A stretch of DNA of 64,000 nucleotides from Sphingobium sp. YR768 (GCF_900111125.1 NZ_FOGE01000015.1:1-64000); one strand, 5' to 3'. Numbered from the stretch's first letter, positions 8,883 through 17,340 are shown. The notes: a model not told the origin generated them from the letters alone. Program-made: numbers and translations.

Positions 8883-9551
8883 ATGCTGGAACTGCTGACG
8901 TCGGAAACGCCCAATGGCTGGAAAGTCGCGATCCTGCTGGAGGAACTGGGCGTGCCCTATCAGGTGACGCCGATATCCCTGACCGACCGGGTGCAGAAGC
9001 AGGACTGGTATGTCGCGCTCAATCCCAATGGCCGCATCCCGACGCTGGTCGATCATGACGCCGGCGACTTCGCCATCTTCGAATCCGGTGCGATCCTGCT
9101 CTATCTGGCCGAAAAATTCGGGCGGTTCATCCCTGCCGACGCGCAGGATCGCAGCCGCGTCATCCAGTGGGTGATGTGGCAGATGTCCGGCCTTGGCCCG
9201 ATGATGGGGCAGGCGGCCGTCTTCAACCGTTACTTTGACGAGAAATTGCCGTCGGTGATCGATCGCTATGTCCGCGAAAGCCAGCGCCTGTTCGGCGTCA
9301 TGGATGCGCGCCTGGCCGATAACGACTATCTGGTCGGGGACTATTCGATCGCCGATATCGCCTGCTTCCCCTGGATACGCGGCCATGACTGGGCCGGCGT
9401 CGACATGGGCGGCTTTCCCCACCTTCAGCGCTGGTTCGACAGGATTTCAGCGCGGCCCGCGGTGCAGCGCGGGCTTCTTGTCCCCACGCCGCCGACCGAC
9501 GAGGAAATGGCGGAAAAAACCACCAAGCAGGGAAAGACCATTCTCGCGTGA
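8883..9551 (+). CDS. nu-class (Ure2p/YfcG-like) glutathione S-transferase
   Basis: 222 residues starting at the ATG behind GGAGAGGA. The N-terminal TSETPNGWKVAILLEEL, then GRIPTLVD and FESGAILLYLAEKF, are typical of the Ure2p-like/nu class. This class uses Thr/Asn rather than Tyr or Cys and often has disulfide-bond reductase or deglutathionylating activity. It diverges from the ligF-like operon. In Novosphingobium a nu-class GST can remove glutathione from beta-etherase products, so a parallel role to LigG is possible. It overlaps the thioesterase gene by GTGA. Confidence 0.82.
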   Translation: MLELLTSETPNGWKVAILLEELGVPYQVTPISLTDRVQKQDWYVALNPNGRIPTLVDHDAGDFAIFESGAILLYLAEKFGRFIPADAQDRSRVIQWVMWQMSGLGPMMGQAAVFNRYFDEKLPSVIDRYVRESQRLFGVMDARLADNDYLVGDYSIADIACFPWIRGHDWAGVDMGGFPHLQRWFDRISARPAVQRGLLVPTPPTDEEMAEKTTKQGKTILA

Positions 9552-9967
9552 GCGCCTTCCTCCAGCGGATCGTCCGCATCGAATGGGGGCATTGCGACCC
9601 CGCCGGTATCGTCCATGCGCCCCGCTATTTCGACATTTTCGGCGAGAGCACGATGTTGTTGTTCGAACATGCCGGTCTGCCCAAGAAGCGCCAGATGCTG
9701 GCCACCATGCCCTTTGCCGGTTTTCCCATGGTCGATGTGTCGGCCCGCTTCTTCATTCCCACCGCCTATGGCGACGATGTGCTGGTGGAAGCGGATGCGC
9801 CGTCCTTCGGCAATAGCAGCTTCACCGTCGCCCATCGCCTGTCGCTGGATGGGAAATTATGTGTGGAATGCACCGAAAAACGGGTTTGGACCGTACCGGA
9901 TGCCAGCCGTCCGGGCGGACTGCGCGCGGAACGGGTGCCGGATTCGGTACGGACGTTGTTCGCCTGA
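9548..9967 (+). CDS. acyl-CoA thioesterase, 4HBT (4-hydroxybenzoyl-CoA thioesterase) family
   Basis: 139-residue hot-dog-fold protein. The 4HBT active-site phrase WGHCDPAGIVHAPRYFD (residues 13-29) includes the catalytic Asp. The start is GTG at 9548, overlapping the GST stop as GTGA, which implies coupled translation. The family hydrolyses aryl- or acyl-CoA thioesters; its place beside three GSTs suggests an aromatic acyl-CoA. The gene is followed directly by a perfect palindromic repeat. Confidence 0.85.
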   Translation: MSAFLQRIVRIEWGHCDPAGIVHAPRYFDIFGESTMLLFEHAGLPKKRQMLATMPFAGFPMVDVSARFFIPTAYGDDVLVEADAPSFGNSSFTVAHRLSLDGKLCVECTEKRVWTVPDASRPGGLRAERVPDSVRTLFA

Positions 9968-9972
9968 AGTTT

Positions 9973-10041
9973 CGTCATTGCGAGCGGAGCGAAGCAATCC
10001 ATGGTGCGCCCATGGATTGCTTCGCTCCGCTCGCAATGACG
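9973..10041. repeat. REP-like perfect palindrome, copy 1
   Basis: Two 32-nt arms (9973-10004 and 10010-10041) are perfect reverse complements around the 5-nt loop TGCGC. The arms begin CGTCATTGCGAGC and end CAATCCATGG. It lies 5 nt past the thioesterase stop. A second, diverged copy with the same loop is at 59376-59444, which makes this a dispersed repetitive extragenic palindrome rather than a gene-specific terminator, although it could stop transcription. Confidence 0.9.
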
Positions 10042-10108
10042 GGATGGCGTTCACCGTCCGGCAAGCCTCACCGCGCCATAGCATCCCCAGCAAAAAGGGA
10101 GATGCGGC

Positions 10109-10780
10109 ATGGAACAATCATTGGGCCTTTCCGACCGGCGCAGCCTGATCGCGACGCTGGCGTTGCTGCCGCTGGCGGCCTGCGCCACGCCGATGGGCCG
10201 CTATACGGTCGAGGATGCGGTGCGCCGCCTGCTCGAACTGTCGAGCCAGCGCGCCTTCGCCCGGCTGACCGAACCGGGCGGTTTCTATGACGACCAGCTG
10301 ACCCGCATCGTCCCGCCTGATCTTGCAGGCGGGAAAGGAGGCGCCGTGCTCGCCGCCCTGCTGCGCACCAACACCGTGCGCAATCAGGTGTCGCGTGCGC
10401 TCAATGACGTGGCGGTCGATCTGGCCGACAATGCGACGCCGGTGGTGATGGATGCGGTGCATCGCATGACGCTGGCCGATGCGGTGTCCGTGCTGCGCGG
10501 CGGGCCGACGGCGGCGACCGATCTGCTGGCGCGCGAAGCCCGCGGCTCCGTGGTCGAAGCACTGTTGCCCGGCGCGTCGCGGGCGCTGCGATCGGACCTG
10601 TTCGACATGCTGTCGGTCGCGCTGGCAGCGGCCGGGAACAAGGATATCGTCGCAATGGCCGACAATGTGTCGGGGCAGATCGGCGATGCGATCTTCCGGG
10701 CGATCGGCCGCGAAGAGGCGGAAATCCGGCGCGATCCCGCCGCCACGCGCGATCCGATGCTGATGGCGCTTCTTCGATAG
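10109..10780 (+). CDS. DUF4197-type lipoprotein
   Basis: 223 residues. The N-terminus has a lipobox-like LPLAAC at residues 21-26, pointing to a lipoprotein. The body matches DUF4197 by the conserved DAVSVLRGGPTAATDL region and a helical C-terminus. Function unknown. It stands alone between the repeat at 9973 and a small hypothetical gene. A 7-bp-arm hairpin (10792-10811) follows its stop after a short T-run. Confidence 0.78.
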   Translation: MEQSLGLSDRRSLIATLALLPLAACATPMGRYTVEDAVRRLLELSSQRAFARLTEPGGFYDDQLTRIVPPDLAGGKGGAVLAALLRTNTVRNQVSRALNDVAVDLADNATPVVMDAVHRMTLADAVSVLRGGPTAATDLLAREARGSVVEALLPGASRALRSDLFDMLSVALAAAGNKDIVAMADNVSGQIGDAIFRAIGREEAEIRRDPAATRDPMLMALLR

Positions 10781-10791
10781 TTTTTGATGGC

Positions 10792-10811
10792 GCGATTTCC
10801 AGGTAAATCGC
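10792..10811. other. small hairpin downstream of the DUF4197 gene
   Basis: Perfect 7-bp arms GCGATTT and AAATCGC enclose a 6-nt loop. It has no downstream T-run on the plus strand, so a terminator reading is weak; it could equally lie in the leader of the gene at 10854. Confidence 0.4.
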
Positions 10812-10853
10812 TTAGGTCTTGATTTCCACGCCCCGGCATGGTGTCCCCGCGTC

Positions 10854-11117
10854 ATGGAACAGAAATATCCCGGTGTCGCCGGCATCCCCTGGGAACAGCC
10901 CGCGACCATGATCGACCTGGACGGCAAGCCGCCGCTGATCGGCACGATTCGCGACTGCGCCGTCCATTTCGGCCTCTACAAGGATCATGCCAAGGCGCAG
11001 GCCCGCGTCCTGCTAACCCAGCCGGTCCATCGCGAAGGCCGCAAGACCCGCACCTGGCTGCTGGAACCCGAAGAGATCGGGGCACTAGCCGAACGGCTGA
11101 AGCGCGAGACGAACTGA
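10854..11117 (+). CDS. hypothetical protein, 87 aa
   Basis: Small soluble protein with no domain I recognise. It starts MEQKYPGVAGIPWEQ and carries the phrase CAVHFGLYKDHAKAQARVLL, then a basic/acidic C-terminus. The coding reading is supported by GC-rich codon bias and by no competing frame; it is convergent with the MmyB-type regulator (9-bp gap). No ribosome-binding site is obvious. Confidence 0.6.
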   Translation: MEQKYPGVAGIPWEQPATMIDLDGKPPLIGTIRDCAVHFGLYKDHAKAQARVLLTQPVHREGRKTRTWLLEPEEIGALAERLKRETN

Positions 11118-11126
11118 CCGGCGACC

Positions 11127-11963
11127 CTATGCCAGCGCCGGCGCCTCTTCGTCCGCCACCAGCCGGGCGAGGCGCGCGGCGCTGACATCGTCCAGCGGCG
11201 CGAACAGCAACAGTCGCTGGCCGGGCGCCTCTTCGATCGCATAGCTGGTGTGGCGGAACATGATTTCGCCCACGCCCGGCATGTCGGCGATATTCGTATC
11301 CTCGAAATGGGCCATGATTTCCGAATCCTGCCAGTATCGCTGGAAGAATTCGGACTGCTCCATCATGTCCGCGATGATCCCTTCGAACACGTCGGGCTGG
11401 GCGGTGCGGCTATAATCCCATTTGAACCGGGCGATCAGCCGCCGACACATATCCTGAAACTTGTCCGGATCGGCGCGATAGCGCGGATGCAGCATCAGGA
11501 TACGGAACAGGTTGCGCTCCTCGCGCGGCAACAGGCTGTAATCGCGAAAGGCCTGCCCCACATATCGGTTCCAGCCGATCACCGTCCAGTCCTCCACGAT
11601 CACCAGCGCGGGGAAGGACAGCGCGTCCATCAGATGCTGGGTGCCGGCATGGATCGTCTCGTCCGCGCGGCGGGCCAGCGGCGGCGGCCGGTGCTGGGCC
11701 AGCGCAAACAGGAATTCCCGCTCATTGGGGCTGAGGCGCAGGGTCCGGCTCAACCGCTCCAGCATCGGCGCGGACAATTGCACTTCCCGCCCCTGTTCGA
11801 ACCAGGTGTACCAGGTCACGCTCATCCCCGCGAGCGTCGCCACTTCCTCCCGCCGCAGGCCGCGCGTGCGGCGACGCTCGCCCGCCGGCAGCCCGACTTC
11901 GGATGGCGCCAGCTTCGCGCGTGCGGCTTTCAGAAACCGCGTCAATTCTTCCCGTTGTGCCAT
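11127..11963 (-). CDS. XRE family regulator with MmyB-like ligand-binding domain
   Basis: 278 residues. The N-terminal helix-turn-helix (about residues 30-75) includes GLRREEVATLAGMSVTWYTWFEQG, and the C-terminal domain (about 105-260) has ALVIVEDWTVIGWNRY, typical of MmyB-like PAS-type ligand pockets. Family members control oxidoreductase and SDR genes in response to small hydrophobic ligands. It is divergent from the BKACE/SDR pair across a 119-bp gap, so that pair is the likely target. Confidence 0.88.
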   Translation of the reverse strand: MAQREELTRFLKAARAKLAPSEVGLPAGERRRTRGLRREEVATLAGMSVTWYTWFEQGREVQLSAPMLERLSRTLRLSPNEREFLFALAQHRPPPLARRADETIHAGTQHLMDALSFPALVIVEDWTVIGWNRYVGQAFRDYSLLPREERNLFRILMLHPRYRADPDKFQDMCRRLIARFKWDYSRTAQPDVFEGIIADMMEQSEFFQRYWQDSEIMAHFEDTNIADMPGVGEIMFRHTSYAIEEAPGQRLLLFAPLDDVSAARLARLVADEEAPALA

Positions 11964-12082
11964 GCCTTATCCAGTTACTCGCAATAATGTGACATCCACC
12001 GGCCTTCTTGCGGGCCATCTCCTCTGCAAGACTTTCTGGTCTGCGGTCGGCAGCATAGCCGAGATGACACAGGAGAGCGATA

Positions 12083-12958
12083 TTGGCTGGCAAGCTATTT
12101 GTGACATGCGCGGTGACGGGAAGTTCGCCCATGCCGTCACATCCCAATTTCCCCTTCCGCCCCGATCATGTCGCGGCGGAAGCACTGGCGGCGGCGGAGG
12201 CCGGAGCGTCGATCATCCATCTGCATGTCCGCGATCGGGAAACCGGCGCGCCGTCGCAGGCGCTGGAGGATTATCGCGAGGTCGTCGGCCTCATTCGCGC
12301 AAAGAATAACGAAGTCATCCTGAACGTCACCACCGGGCCGGGTTGCACCTGGATGCAGGGCGATGAAGACCCGGCCGTCTGCGGGCCGGGCACATTGATG
12401 TTCACGGCCGAACGGCGGCTGGAGCATATTCTCGACCTGAAGCCAGACATGTGCACGCTCGACATCTGCACCATGCAGCTATGGGGCGGGGTGGCGATCA
12501 ATCTGGATCCGATGATCACGAAAATGGGCCATATGATTCAGGATGCCGGGGTGCTGCCGGAAATCGAATGTTTCGAGGCGGGCGATTTCGTCTTCGCCGA
12601 CGATCTGATGGCCAAGGGCGCGATTCCGAAGAATGTGCCTTTCACCTTCGTTCTGGGCACCAAATATGGCCTGCCCGCCACGCCGGAGGCGATGCTCTAC
12701 GCGAAGAACCAGATTCCGCGTGGCGCGCAGTTCACCGGCTTCGGCGTCAGCCGCCACAGCTTCCCCATGGCGGCGCAATCCGCGCTGCTGGGCGGGCATA
12801 TCCGGGTGGGCTTTGAAGATACCATCTATCTGCGGCGCGGTCGGCTGGCGGCGGACAATGCGGAACTGGTGCGCTGGGGCGTCGACATCATTGAAAAGAT
12901 CGGCGGCGACCTGGCAAGTGCGGGCGAAACACGGGCCATGCTGGGCCTGAAACAATAA
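12083..12958 (+). CDS. 3-keto-5-aminohexanoate cleavage (BKACE) family protein
   Basis: 291 residues beginning at TTG, 6 nt after AGGAGA; MAGKLFVTCAVTGS is the normal family beginning. Signature regions are HLHVRDRETG, LNVTTGPG and EIECFEAGDF. BKACE enzymes use zinc to condense a beta-keto acid with acetyl-CoA, yielding acetoacetate and a CoA ester. The true keto acid is unknown. It is followed after a short gap by a LigD-like SDR, and both face an MmyB-type regulator. Confidence 0.88.
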   Translation: MAGKLFVTCAVTGSSPMPSHPNFPFRPDHVAAEALAAAEAGASIIHLHVRDRETGAPSQALEDYREVVGLIRAKNNEVILNVTTGPGCTWMQGDEDPAVCGPGTLMFTAERRLEHILDLKPDMCTLDICTMQLWGGVAINLDPMITKMGHMIQDAGVLPEIECFEAGDFVFADDLMAKGAIPKNVPFTFVLGTKYGLPATPEAMLYAKNQIPRGAQFTGFGVSRHSFPMAAQSALLGGHIRVGFEDTIYLRRGRLAADNAELVRWGVDIIEKIGGDLASAGETRAMLGLKQ

Positions 12959-12971
12959 GGGAGTGGACAGG

Positions 12972-13907
12972 ATGACGCAGGCAAAGGCGCCGATGGGCGA
13001 CGTGCGGGGCCGGACGGCCTTCATCACCGGGGGGGCGAACGGCATTGGCCTTGGCATCGCCCGCGCGCTGGTGCGGGCCGGGGCCAATGTGGTGATCGCC
13101 GACATTCGGGAGGACGCGCTGGCACAGGCGAAGGCTGATCTTGGCGCCGACGCACAGGTGGAAATAGTGCAACTGGACGTCACCGACCGCGCCGGTTTCG
13201 CTCGCGCCGCCGACGCGGCGGAGGCGCGCTTCGGCAAGATCCACATGCTGATCGGCAATGCCGGCATCGGCGTGATGGGGCCAGTGCTGGACGCGCGGTT
13301 CGATGACTGGGACTGGGGCATGGGCGTCAATCTGGGCGGGGTGATCAATGGCCTCGTCACCATATTGCCGCGCATCAAGGCGCATGGGCAGGGCGGTCAG
13401 ATCGTCACCACATCGTCGCAATCGGCGCTGATCCCGATCAGCTATTCGGCCATCTACACGGCAGCCAAGGCGGCCGTGCTGGGCATTTCCGAAGCGATCC
13501 GGGGCGAACTGGCGGCGGAGAATATCGGCGTATCCGCTTTCATGCCGGGACCGGTGCAGAGCAATATCGCCCATAGCGGCGAATTGCGTCCCGCCGAATA
13601 TCGCAACGACAGCGGCTATCGCCAGCGCGAGGAGGATCTGGAGAAGCGCCCGATATCGCCGCTTTGGATGAGCGCGGACGAAGTCGGCGAACGGGTCTTG
13701 GCGGGGATTTGCGCCAATGACCTTTATATCCTGACTCACCCCGAATTTGCGGACGGCATGCGCACCCGCTTCGACGCGATATTGGCGTCGGTGCCGGACG
13801 AAACGGTCAATCAGGACCGGGCGAAGGAAATCAGCTTCCTGCTCGGCAACCCGGTGTTTGACGACCAGCTTGCCCGGCGGAGCACCGGGCAACTTCTGCC
13901 ATCCTGA
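12972..13907 (+). CDS. SDR family oxidoreductase, LigD-like
   Basis: 311 residues from the ATG at 12972 with GGGAG 8 nt upstream (a GTG at 12963 is less likely). Rossmann motif GGANGIGLG, NAG motif and catalytic SSQS...YSAIYTAAK are intact. Several stretches recall the C-alpha-dehydrogenases LigD/LigL/LigN of Sphingobium SYK-6: DWDWGMGVNLGGVINGLVT, SNIAHSGELRP and LYILTHPEF. Those enzymes oxidise the benzylic alcohol of lignin dimers before LigF acts. The match is partial, so the substrate remains open. Confidence 0.82.
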   Translation: MTQAKAPMGDVRGRTAFITGGANGIGLGIARALVRAGANVVIADIREDALAQAKADLGADAQVEIVQLDVTDRAGFARAADAAEARFGKIHMLIGNAGIGVMGPVLDARFDDWDWGMGVNLGGVINGLVTILPRIKAHGQGGQIVTTSSQSALIPISYSAIYTAAKAAVLGISEAIRGELAAENIGVSAFMPGPVQSNIAHSGELRPAEYRNDSGYRQREEDLEKRPISPLWMSADEVGERVLAGICANDLYILTHPEFADGMRTRFDAILASVPDETVNQDRAKEISFLLGNPVFDDQLARRSTGQLLPS

Positions 13908-13915
13908 TGGACGGG

Positions 13916-13944
13916 CACCGGTCCCGATGAAAGCGGGACCGGTG
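13916..13944. terminator. bidirectional hairpin between SDR gene and rarD
   Basis: Perfect 11-bp arms (CACCGGTCCCG / CGGGACCGGTG) with loop ATGAAAG, followed by TTTC. It sits between two convergent genes and should terminate both. Confidence 0.65.
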
Positions 13945-13946
13945 TT

Positions 13947-14813
13947 TCAGGCCGTCGCCAGCCGGTTTCGCCGCGCGGTGATAAAACTGTCGCTGGCGAA
14001 CAGGATCAGGCCCAGCCAGATCAGGCCGAAACTGGCCATCTGCCCGCCGCTCAGCTTCTCGCCAAAGATGATGATGCCGCACAGAAATTGCAGCGTCGGC
14101 GCCAGATATTGCAGCAAGCCCAGCGTCGCCATCGGCAGGCGCTGCGCCGCCATCGCGAACAGCACCAGCGGCACCGTCGTCACCGCACCGGAAATGATCA
14201 GCAGCGCGGTGGTCGGCACATCCTGCCCGAAGCCGACACCGCCATGACTGATTTCCCACAGCAGATAGGCGATGGCCGGTGGCGTCAGAAGCAGCGTTTC
14301 GACGCCAAGGCCCGTCATCGGCGCGACCGGCGTCAGTTTGCGCAGCAGCCCGTAAAAGGCGAAGCTGAAGGCCAGCGCCAGACTTATCCACAGGGTCGTC
14401 AGCGCCGATGCCGCCAGAATCGCGACCCCGATTGCCGCGACGCCAATGGCCAGCATCTGCGACCGGCGCAGCTTTTCCTTCAGTACCACCACGCCCAGCG
14501 TGACGACGACCAGCGGGTTGAGGAAATAGCCCAGGCTCGCCGCGACGACATGGCCGTCATTGACCGCCCAGACATAGGTCAGCCAGTTGATGCCGATCAT
14601 CAGGGCCGAACCGGCCAGCGGCAGCAGCAATCGCGGCGTGCGCAACGCCGCCAGAAAGGGCGGCAACCCGCTCCGCAGGGCCAGCAGCGCCAGAATCAGC
14701 AACAGCGACCACAGCACGCGCTGGGTCACGATCTCCACCGGGTCGACATGGTGCAACAGGCGGAAGAAGAGCGGCAACAGCCCCCACAGCCCATAGGCGC
14801 CGGCTGCGGCCAT
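13947..14813 (-). CDS. rarD: RarD-type EamA family permease
   Basis: 288 residues with ten hydrophobic helices; AYGLWGLLPLFF and the run QRVLWSLLLI are RarD hallmarks (drug/metabolite transporter superfamily). Substrate unknown. The ATG at 14813 is conservative: family members usually start about a dozen residues earlier, and here the frame runs upstream through TDAHAETRRGL to a CTG at 14849 that overlaps the stop of the preceding small gene as CTGA. A non-ATG start is therefore possible. Confidence 0.85.
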   Translation of the reverse strand: MAAAGAYGLWGLLPLFFRLLHHVDPVEIVTQRVLWSLLLILALLALRSGLPPFLAALRTPRLLLPLAGSALMIGINWLTYVWAVNDGHVVAASLGYFLNPLVVVTLGVVVLKEKLRRSQMLAIGVAAIGVAILAASALTTLWISLALAFSFAFYGLLRKLTPVAPMTGLGVETLLLTPPAIAYLLWEISHGGVGFGQDVPTTALLIISGAVTTVPLVLFAMAAQRLPMATLGLLQYLAPTLQFLCGIIIFGEKLSGGQMASFGLIWLGLILFASDSFITARRNRLATA

Positions 14814-14845
14814 CAGTCCGCGCCGCGTTTCTGCATGGGCGTCGG

Positions 14846-15076
14846 TCAGAAAATGCCTCCGCCCAGAAACAGGCGCAGCGCACCGAACGCCGCGACGATC
14901 AGGCAGAAATTGCGCCCGCCATTCCGGGAAGAAATCATGCCGATAAAGGCGCCGAACAGCGCGAGCGGCACGAACAGCCAGTTGAGCGCTCCCAGCAGCG
15001 GCAGCACCGCAGGGATCATCAGGATGAGGGCGACAAGGCCGATGAAGCCGGACAGGATGTTGAGCATCGTCAACAC
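14846..15076 (-). CDS. small membrane protein, 76 aa
   Basis: Two or three hydrophobic segments, a GGRN loop and an FLGGGIF end. No named family recognised; similar small proteins are common in sphingomonads. Start ambiguous: GTG at 15076 has GAAGG 4 nt upstream, whereas ATG at 15067 (MLNILSGF) is the more usual codon. It precedes rarD on the same strand and ends inside the putative rarD start. Confidence 0.6.
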   Translation of the reverse strand: MLTMLNILSGFIGLVALILMIPAVLPLLGALNWLFVPLALFGAFIGMISSRNGGRNFCLIVAAFGALRLFLGGGIF

Positions 15077-15223
15077 ATGGCCTTCAACCTGTCCCAGAGC
15101 AAGACATGCGCATGGCGCCAGTCATAGGAAACTGGCATTTTACAGGAAAATCGGCCAATTCCACTTCATCCTAATCGAAGATCAACGCTTCCTGTTCATG
15201 GCCCGGTGGCGAAGGAGTAGAAT

Positions 15224-15967
15224 ATGACGCTTGTCCGGTCCGCCGCTTTGTTGTCGCTCGTGCTGGCGCTCGCCGCCTGTGGCAAGGGCGACAAGGATGC
15301 CAGCCTCGCCGCGCTCGACGCGCAATTGACCAACAATGTCGCCGATCCCGCGCTCAAGGGCGCGCTGGCCGATCCGATCGTGGTCGATCCGCAGTTGGTG
15401 GGCCAGTCCAACCGCAACGCCGTGCGCCCGGCCGACAAGCCCGCCAATGGCGCGGTGCCGGTATTGGCGGGCGATGCCGGCGCGGCGCAGGCGCAGGCGG
15501 TGAAGCAGGCCGGCGGCAAACTGCTGCCCGCGCCGACCGCGACCGAAGGGGAAGCGATGGCCTCCGCCGTGACGCTGGGCGCGGTCGCGCGTGAACAGGC
15601 GACCCGGCGCGGCGGCAACGGCAATTGCGCGAAGAAACTGAACTACGGCATGGAATGGGCGCATCGTCTGCCCGAACCCTTCGCCCTCTATCCCGGTGCG
15701 CAACTGACCGAAGCGGCGGGCACGCAGGTCGACGGCTGCACCCTGCGCGCGGCCAGCTTCGTGACGCCGGTCCCGCGTCAGGGCGTGATGGACTATTATT
15801 ACACCCTCGCGCGCCGCGCGGGCTATGACGGCGAACATCGCATATTGGGTGGAGATCATGTGCTGGGCGGCACCCGCGGCGCGGACGGCAGCGCCTATTT
15901 CATCCTCTTCACCGACGCGCCGGGCGGCAAGACCAGTGTCGATATCATCGCGGATAATGGGCGGTAA
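15224..15967 (+). CDS. hypothetical lipoprotein, 247 aa
   Basis: Signal peptide with lipobox LAAC (Cys at about residue 19). An Ala-rich, probably disordered stretch (25-115) leads to a C-terminal folded region with three cysteines and the phrase FALYPGAQLTEAAG. Function unknown; no family recognised. The two downstream cysteines, in NCAKKL and DGCTLR, could form a disulfide in the periplasm. It stands alone as an operon. Confidence 0.72.
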   Translation: MTLVRSAALLSLVLALAACGKGDKDASLAALDAQLTNNVADPALKGALADPIVVDPQLVGQSNRNAVRPADKPANGAVPVLAGDAGAAQAQAVKQAGGKLLPAPTATEGEAMASAVTLGAVAREQATRRGGNGNCAKKLNYGMEWAHRLPEPFALYPGAQLTEAAGTQVDGCTLRAASFVTPVPRQGVMDYYYTLARRAGYDGEHRILGGDHVLGGTRGADGSAYFILFTDAPGGKTSVDIIADNGR

Positions 15968-16044
15968 GGGGCGAAGGGGTGATAGGTGCCTCATTGCGGG
16001 CACGCCTTCTTCAAGGCCCTATCGCGAACTTTAATGAGGTGACG

Positions 16045-16230
16045 ATGCTCGCTTTGAATAAAGTGACGAAATGGTTGCTGCTGCTGTCTTATGTCGGCCT
16101 GATGGCAAGCCTTGGGCTTCAGCGCCTTGATGGCCCGCTTATGGGCAACTGGCCGCTTGTGCTGCTGAGCATTTCAGCCTTCAGCCTGGCCTTCATATGT
16201 GAAAGTCTTCTCCGTCGTGAGAAGAAGTGA
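16045..16230 (+). CDS. small two-helix membrane protein, 61 aa
   Basis: Starts at the ATG behind GAGGTGACG. Two hydrophobic helices (about residues 10-28 and 35-52) and a basic RREKK end. No family recognised. The plausible ribosome-binding site and membrane character support coding, but it is short. Confidence 0.5.
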   Translation: MLALNKVTKWLLLLSYVGLMASLGLQRLDGPLMGNWPLVLLSISAFSLAFICESLLRREKK

Positions 16231-16270
16231 CGGAATGCTACCAGTTCGTTGACAGAGTGCAGACCTTGTT

Positions 16271-16332
16271 CCCCCTCCCGTTTACGGGAGGGGGTTAGGG
16301 GGTGGGCCAGCGCGACGCTGCAAATGCCCACC
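16271..16332. repeat. GC-rich intergenic hairpin element
   Basis: A perfect hairpin (CCCCCTCCCG-TTTA-CGGGAGGGGG, 16271-16294) is followed by an outer pair GGTGGGC (16301) and GCCCACC (16326-16332). This resembles the dispersed CCCTCCCG-type repeats of sphingomonads. The surrounding 16231-16482 holds no gene I can support. Confidence 0.65.
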
Positions 16333-16482
16333 CCGCTGCGACTAAATTCGCTCCGCTCATTAAGTCTCGCTCCCCCTCCAGCAAGCGGGCGGGGAATAGA
16401 AAGTCACCAGTCGCCTTTCTACCCGAAATGGCCGCACACGCCGTTGGAGAAAAAGCGGCACATGGTCCATGCGTGCTGCCTC

Positions 16483-17235
16483 TTACCCCGCCGCGCCGGT
16501 CAGCGCGTCGATCGAAGGGCGGTTGGCGGCATCGATGCTACCGTCGGCGATCATTTCCTTGCCGAGGTTAATCGCTTCGTCACGCATGCCTTCCACCATT
16601 GATGTCTGGCAGGCGCCGATCAGCACCGCCAGCAACTGGTTCCGCGCCGCCGGATCGCCCGGCTTTTCTTCCACGCCCTGCCGCGCCAGCGGCAGCGCTT
16701 CGTTATAATAGGGGTCGGCCCCGGCGACATCCGCATCGGCCAGCTTCTGATTGCCGATCTGGACCAATATGCCGGTCAGGATCGTGCGGGTCGTCGCATC
16801 CTCCGGCTTCGCTTCGGCCAGCTTGCGCCAATAGGGCAGCGATTCTTCATGCAGCGGGATCACCTTGTCCATCTGCCCCAGCGCGCCATAGGCGGCGGCA
16901 TCGGCATAAAGCGCGTTGGCGAGGAAATTGACATTGTCCATCTTTGCCGCATCGGCCTCCACCGCGACACGGATGGCGGGCAGCGCGGCGTCATATTTGG
17001 CGACCGCGCCCTGATTGTCGCCCTGCTGCTGGGCGGTCTGACCGGCGGTGAAGTCGGTCACGGCCTGATTGAAGGCAGCGATTTCGGCAGAGGTCAATTC
17101 GCGCGCGACCGGGGCCGCTTCCTCGACCGGAGCGGCTTCCTCCGGCGGCGTCTCGGGCGGGGGCGCTGGCGGGAGTTGGGCCAGAACAGGGGTCGCAAAG
17201 GCGAAAAGGGCGGTCAGCACGGACCTGGTCAGCAT
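16483..17235 (-). CDS. TPR-like exported protein
   Basis: 250 residues with a signal peptide (residues 1-19, ending VLA-Q), a Pro/Glu-rich linker (20-50) and then helical repeats of tetratricopeptide type (about 60-240), for example KYDAALPAIRVAVEAD and YYNEALPLARQG. Probably periplasmic and protein-binding; no specific partner can be named. The start ATG has no strong ribosome-binding site; a TTG three codons upstream, 11 nt after GGAG, is an alternative. Confidence 0.7.
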   Translation of the reverse strand: MLTRSVLTALFAFATPVLAQLPPAPPPETPPEEAAPVEEAAPVARELTSAEIAAFNQAVTDFTAGQTAQQQGDNQGAVAKYDAALPAIRVAVEADAAKMDNVNFLANALYADAAAYGALGQMDKVIPLHEESLPYWRKLAEAKPEDATTRTILTGILVQIGNQKLADADVAGADPYYNEALPLARQGVEEKPGDPAARNQLLAVLIGACQTSMVEGMRDEAINLGKEMIADGSIDAANRPSIDALTGAAG

Positions 17236-17340
17236 CTGCGCCAAGCTCTGGGTCTCCTCATGGCGTGAAAGTCGGTCGGGGCCTATCGCCCGCATCATCG
17301 ATCGGCAGAATGACCGAAAGGGCGCGCGGGTTCCAGCCTC

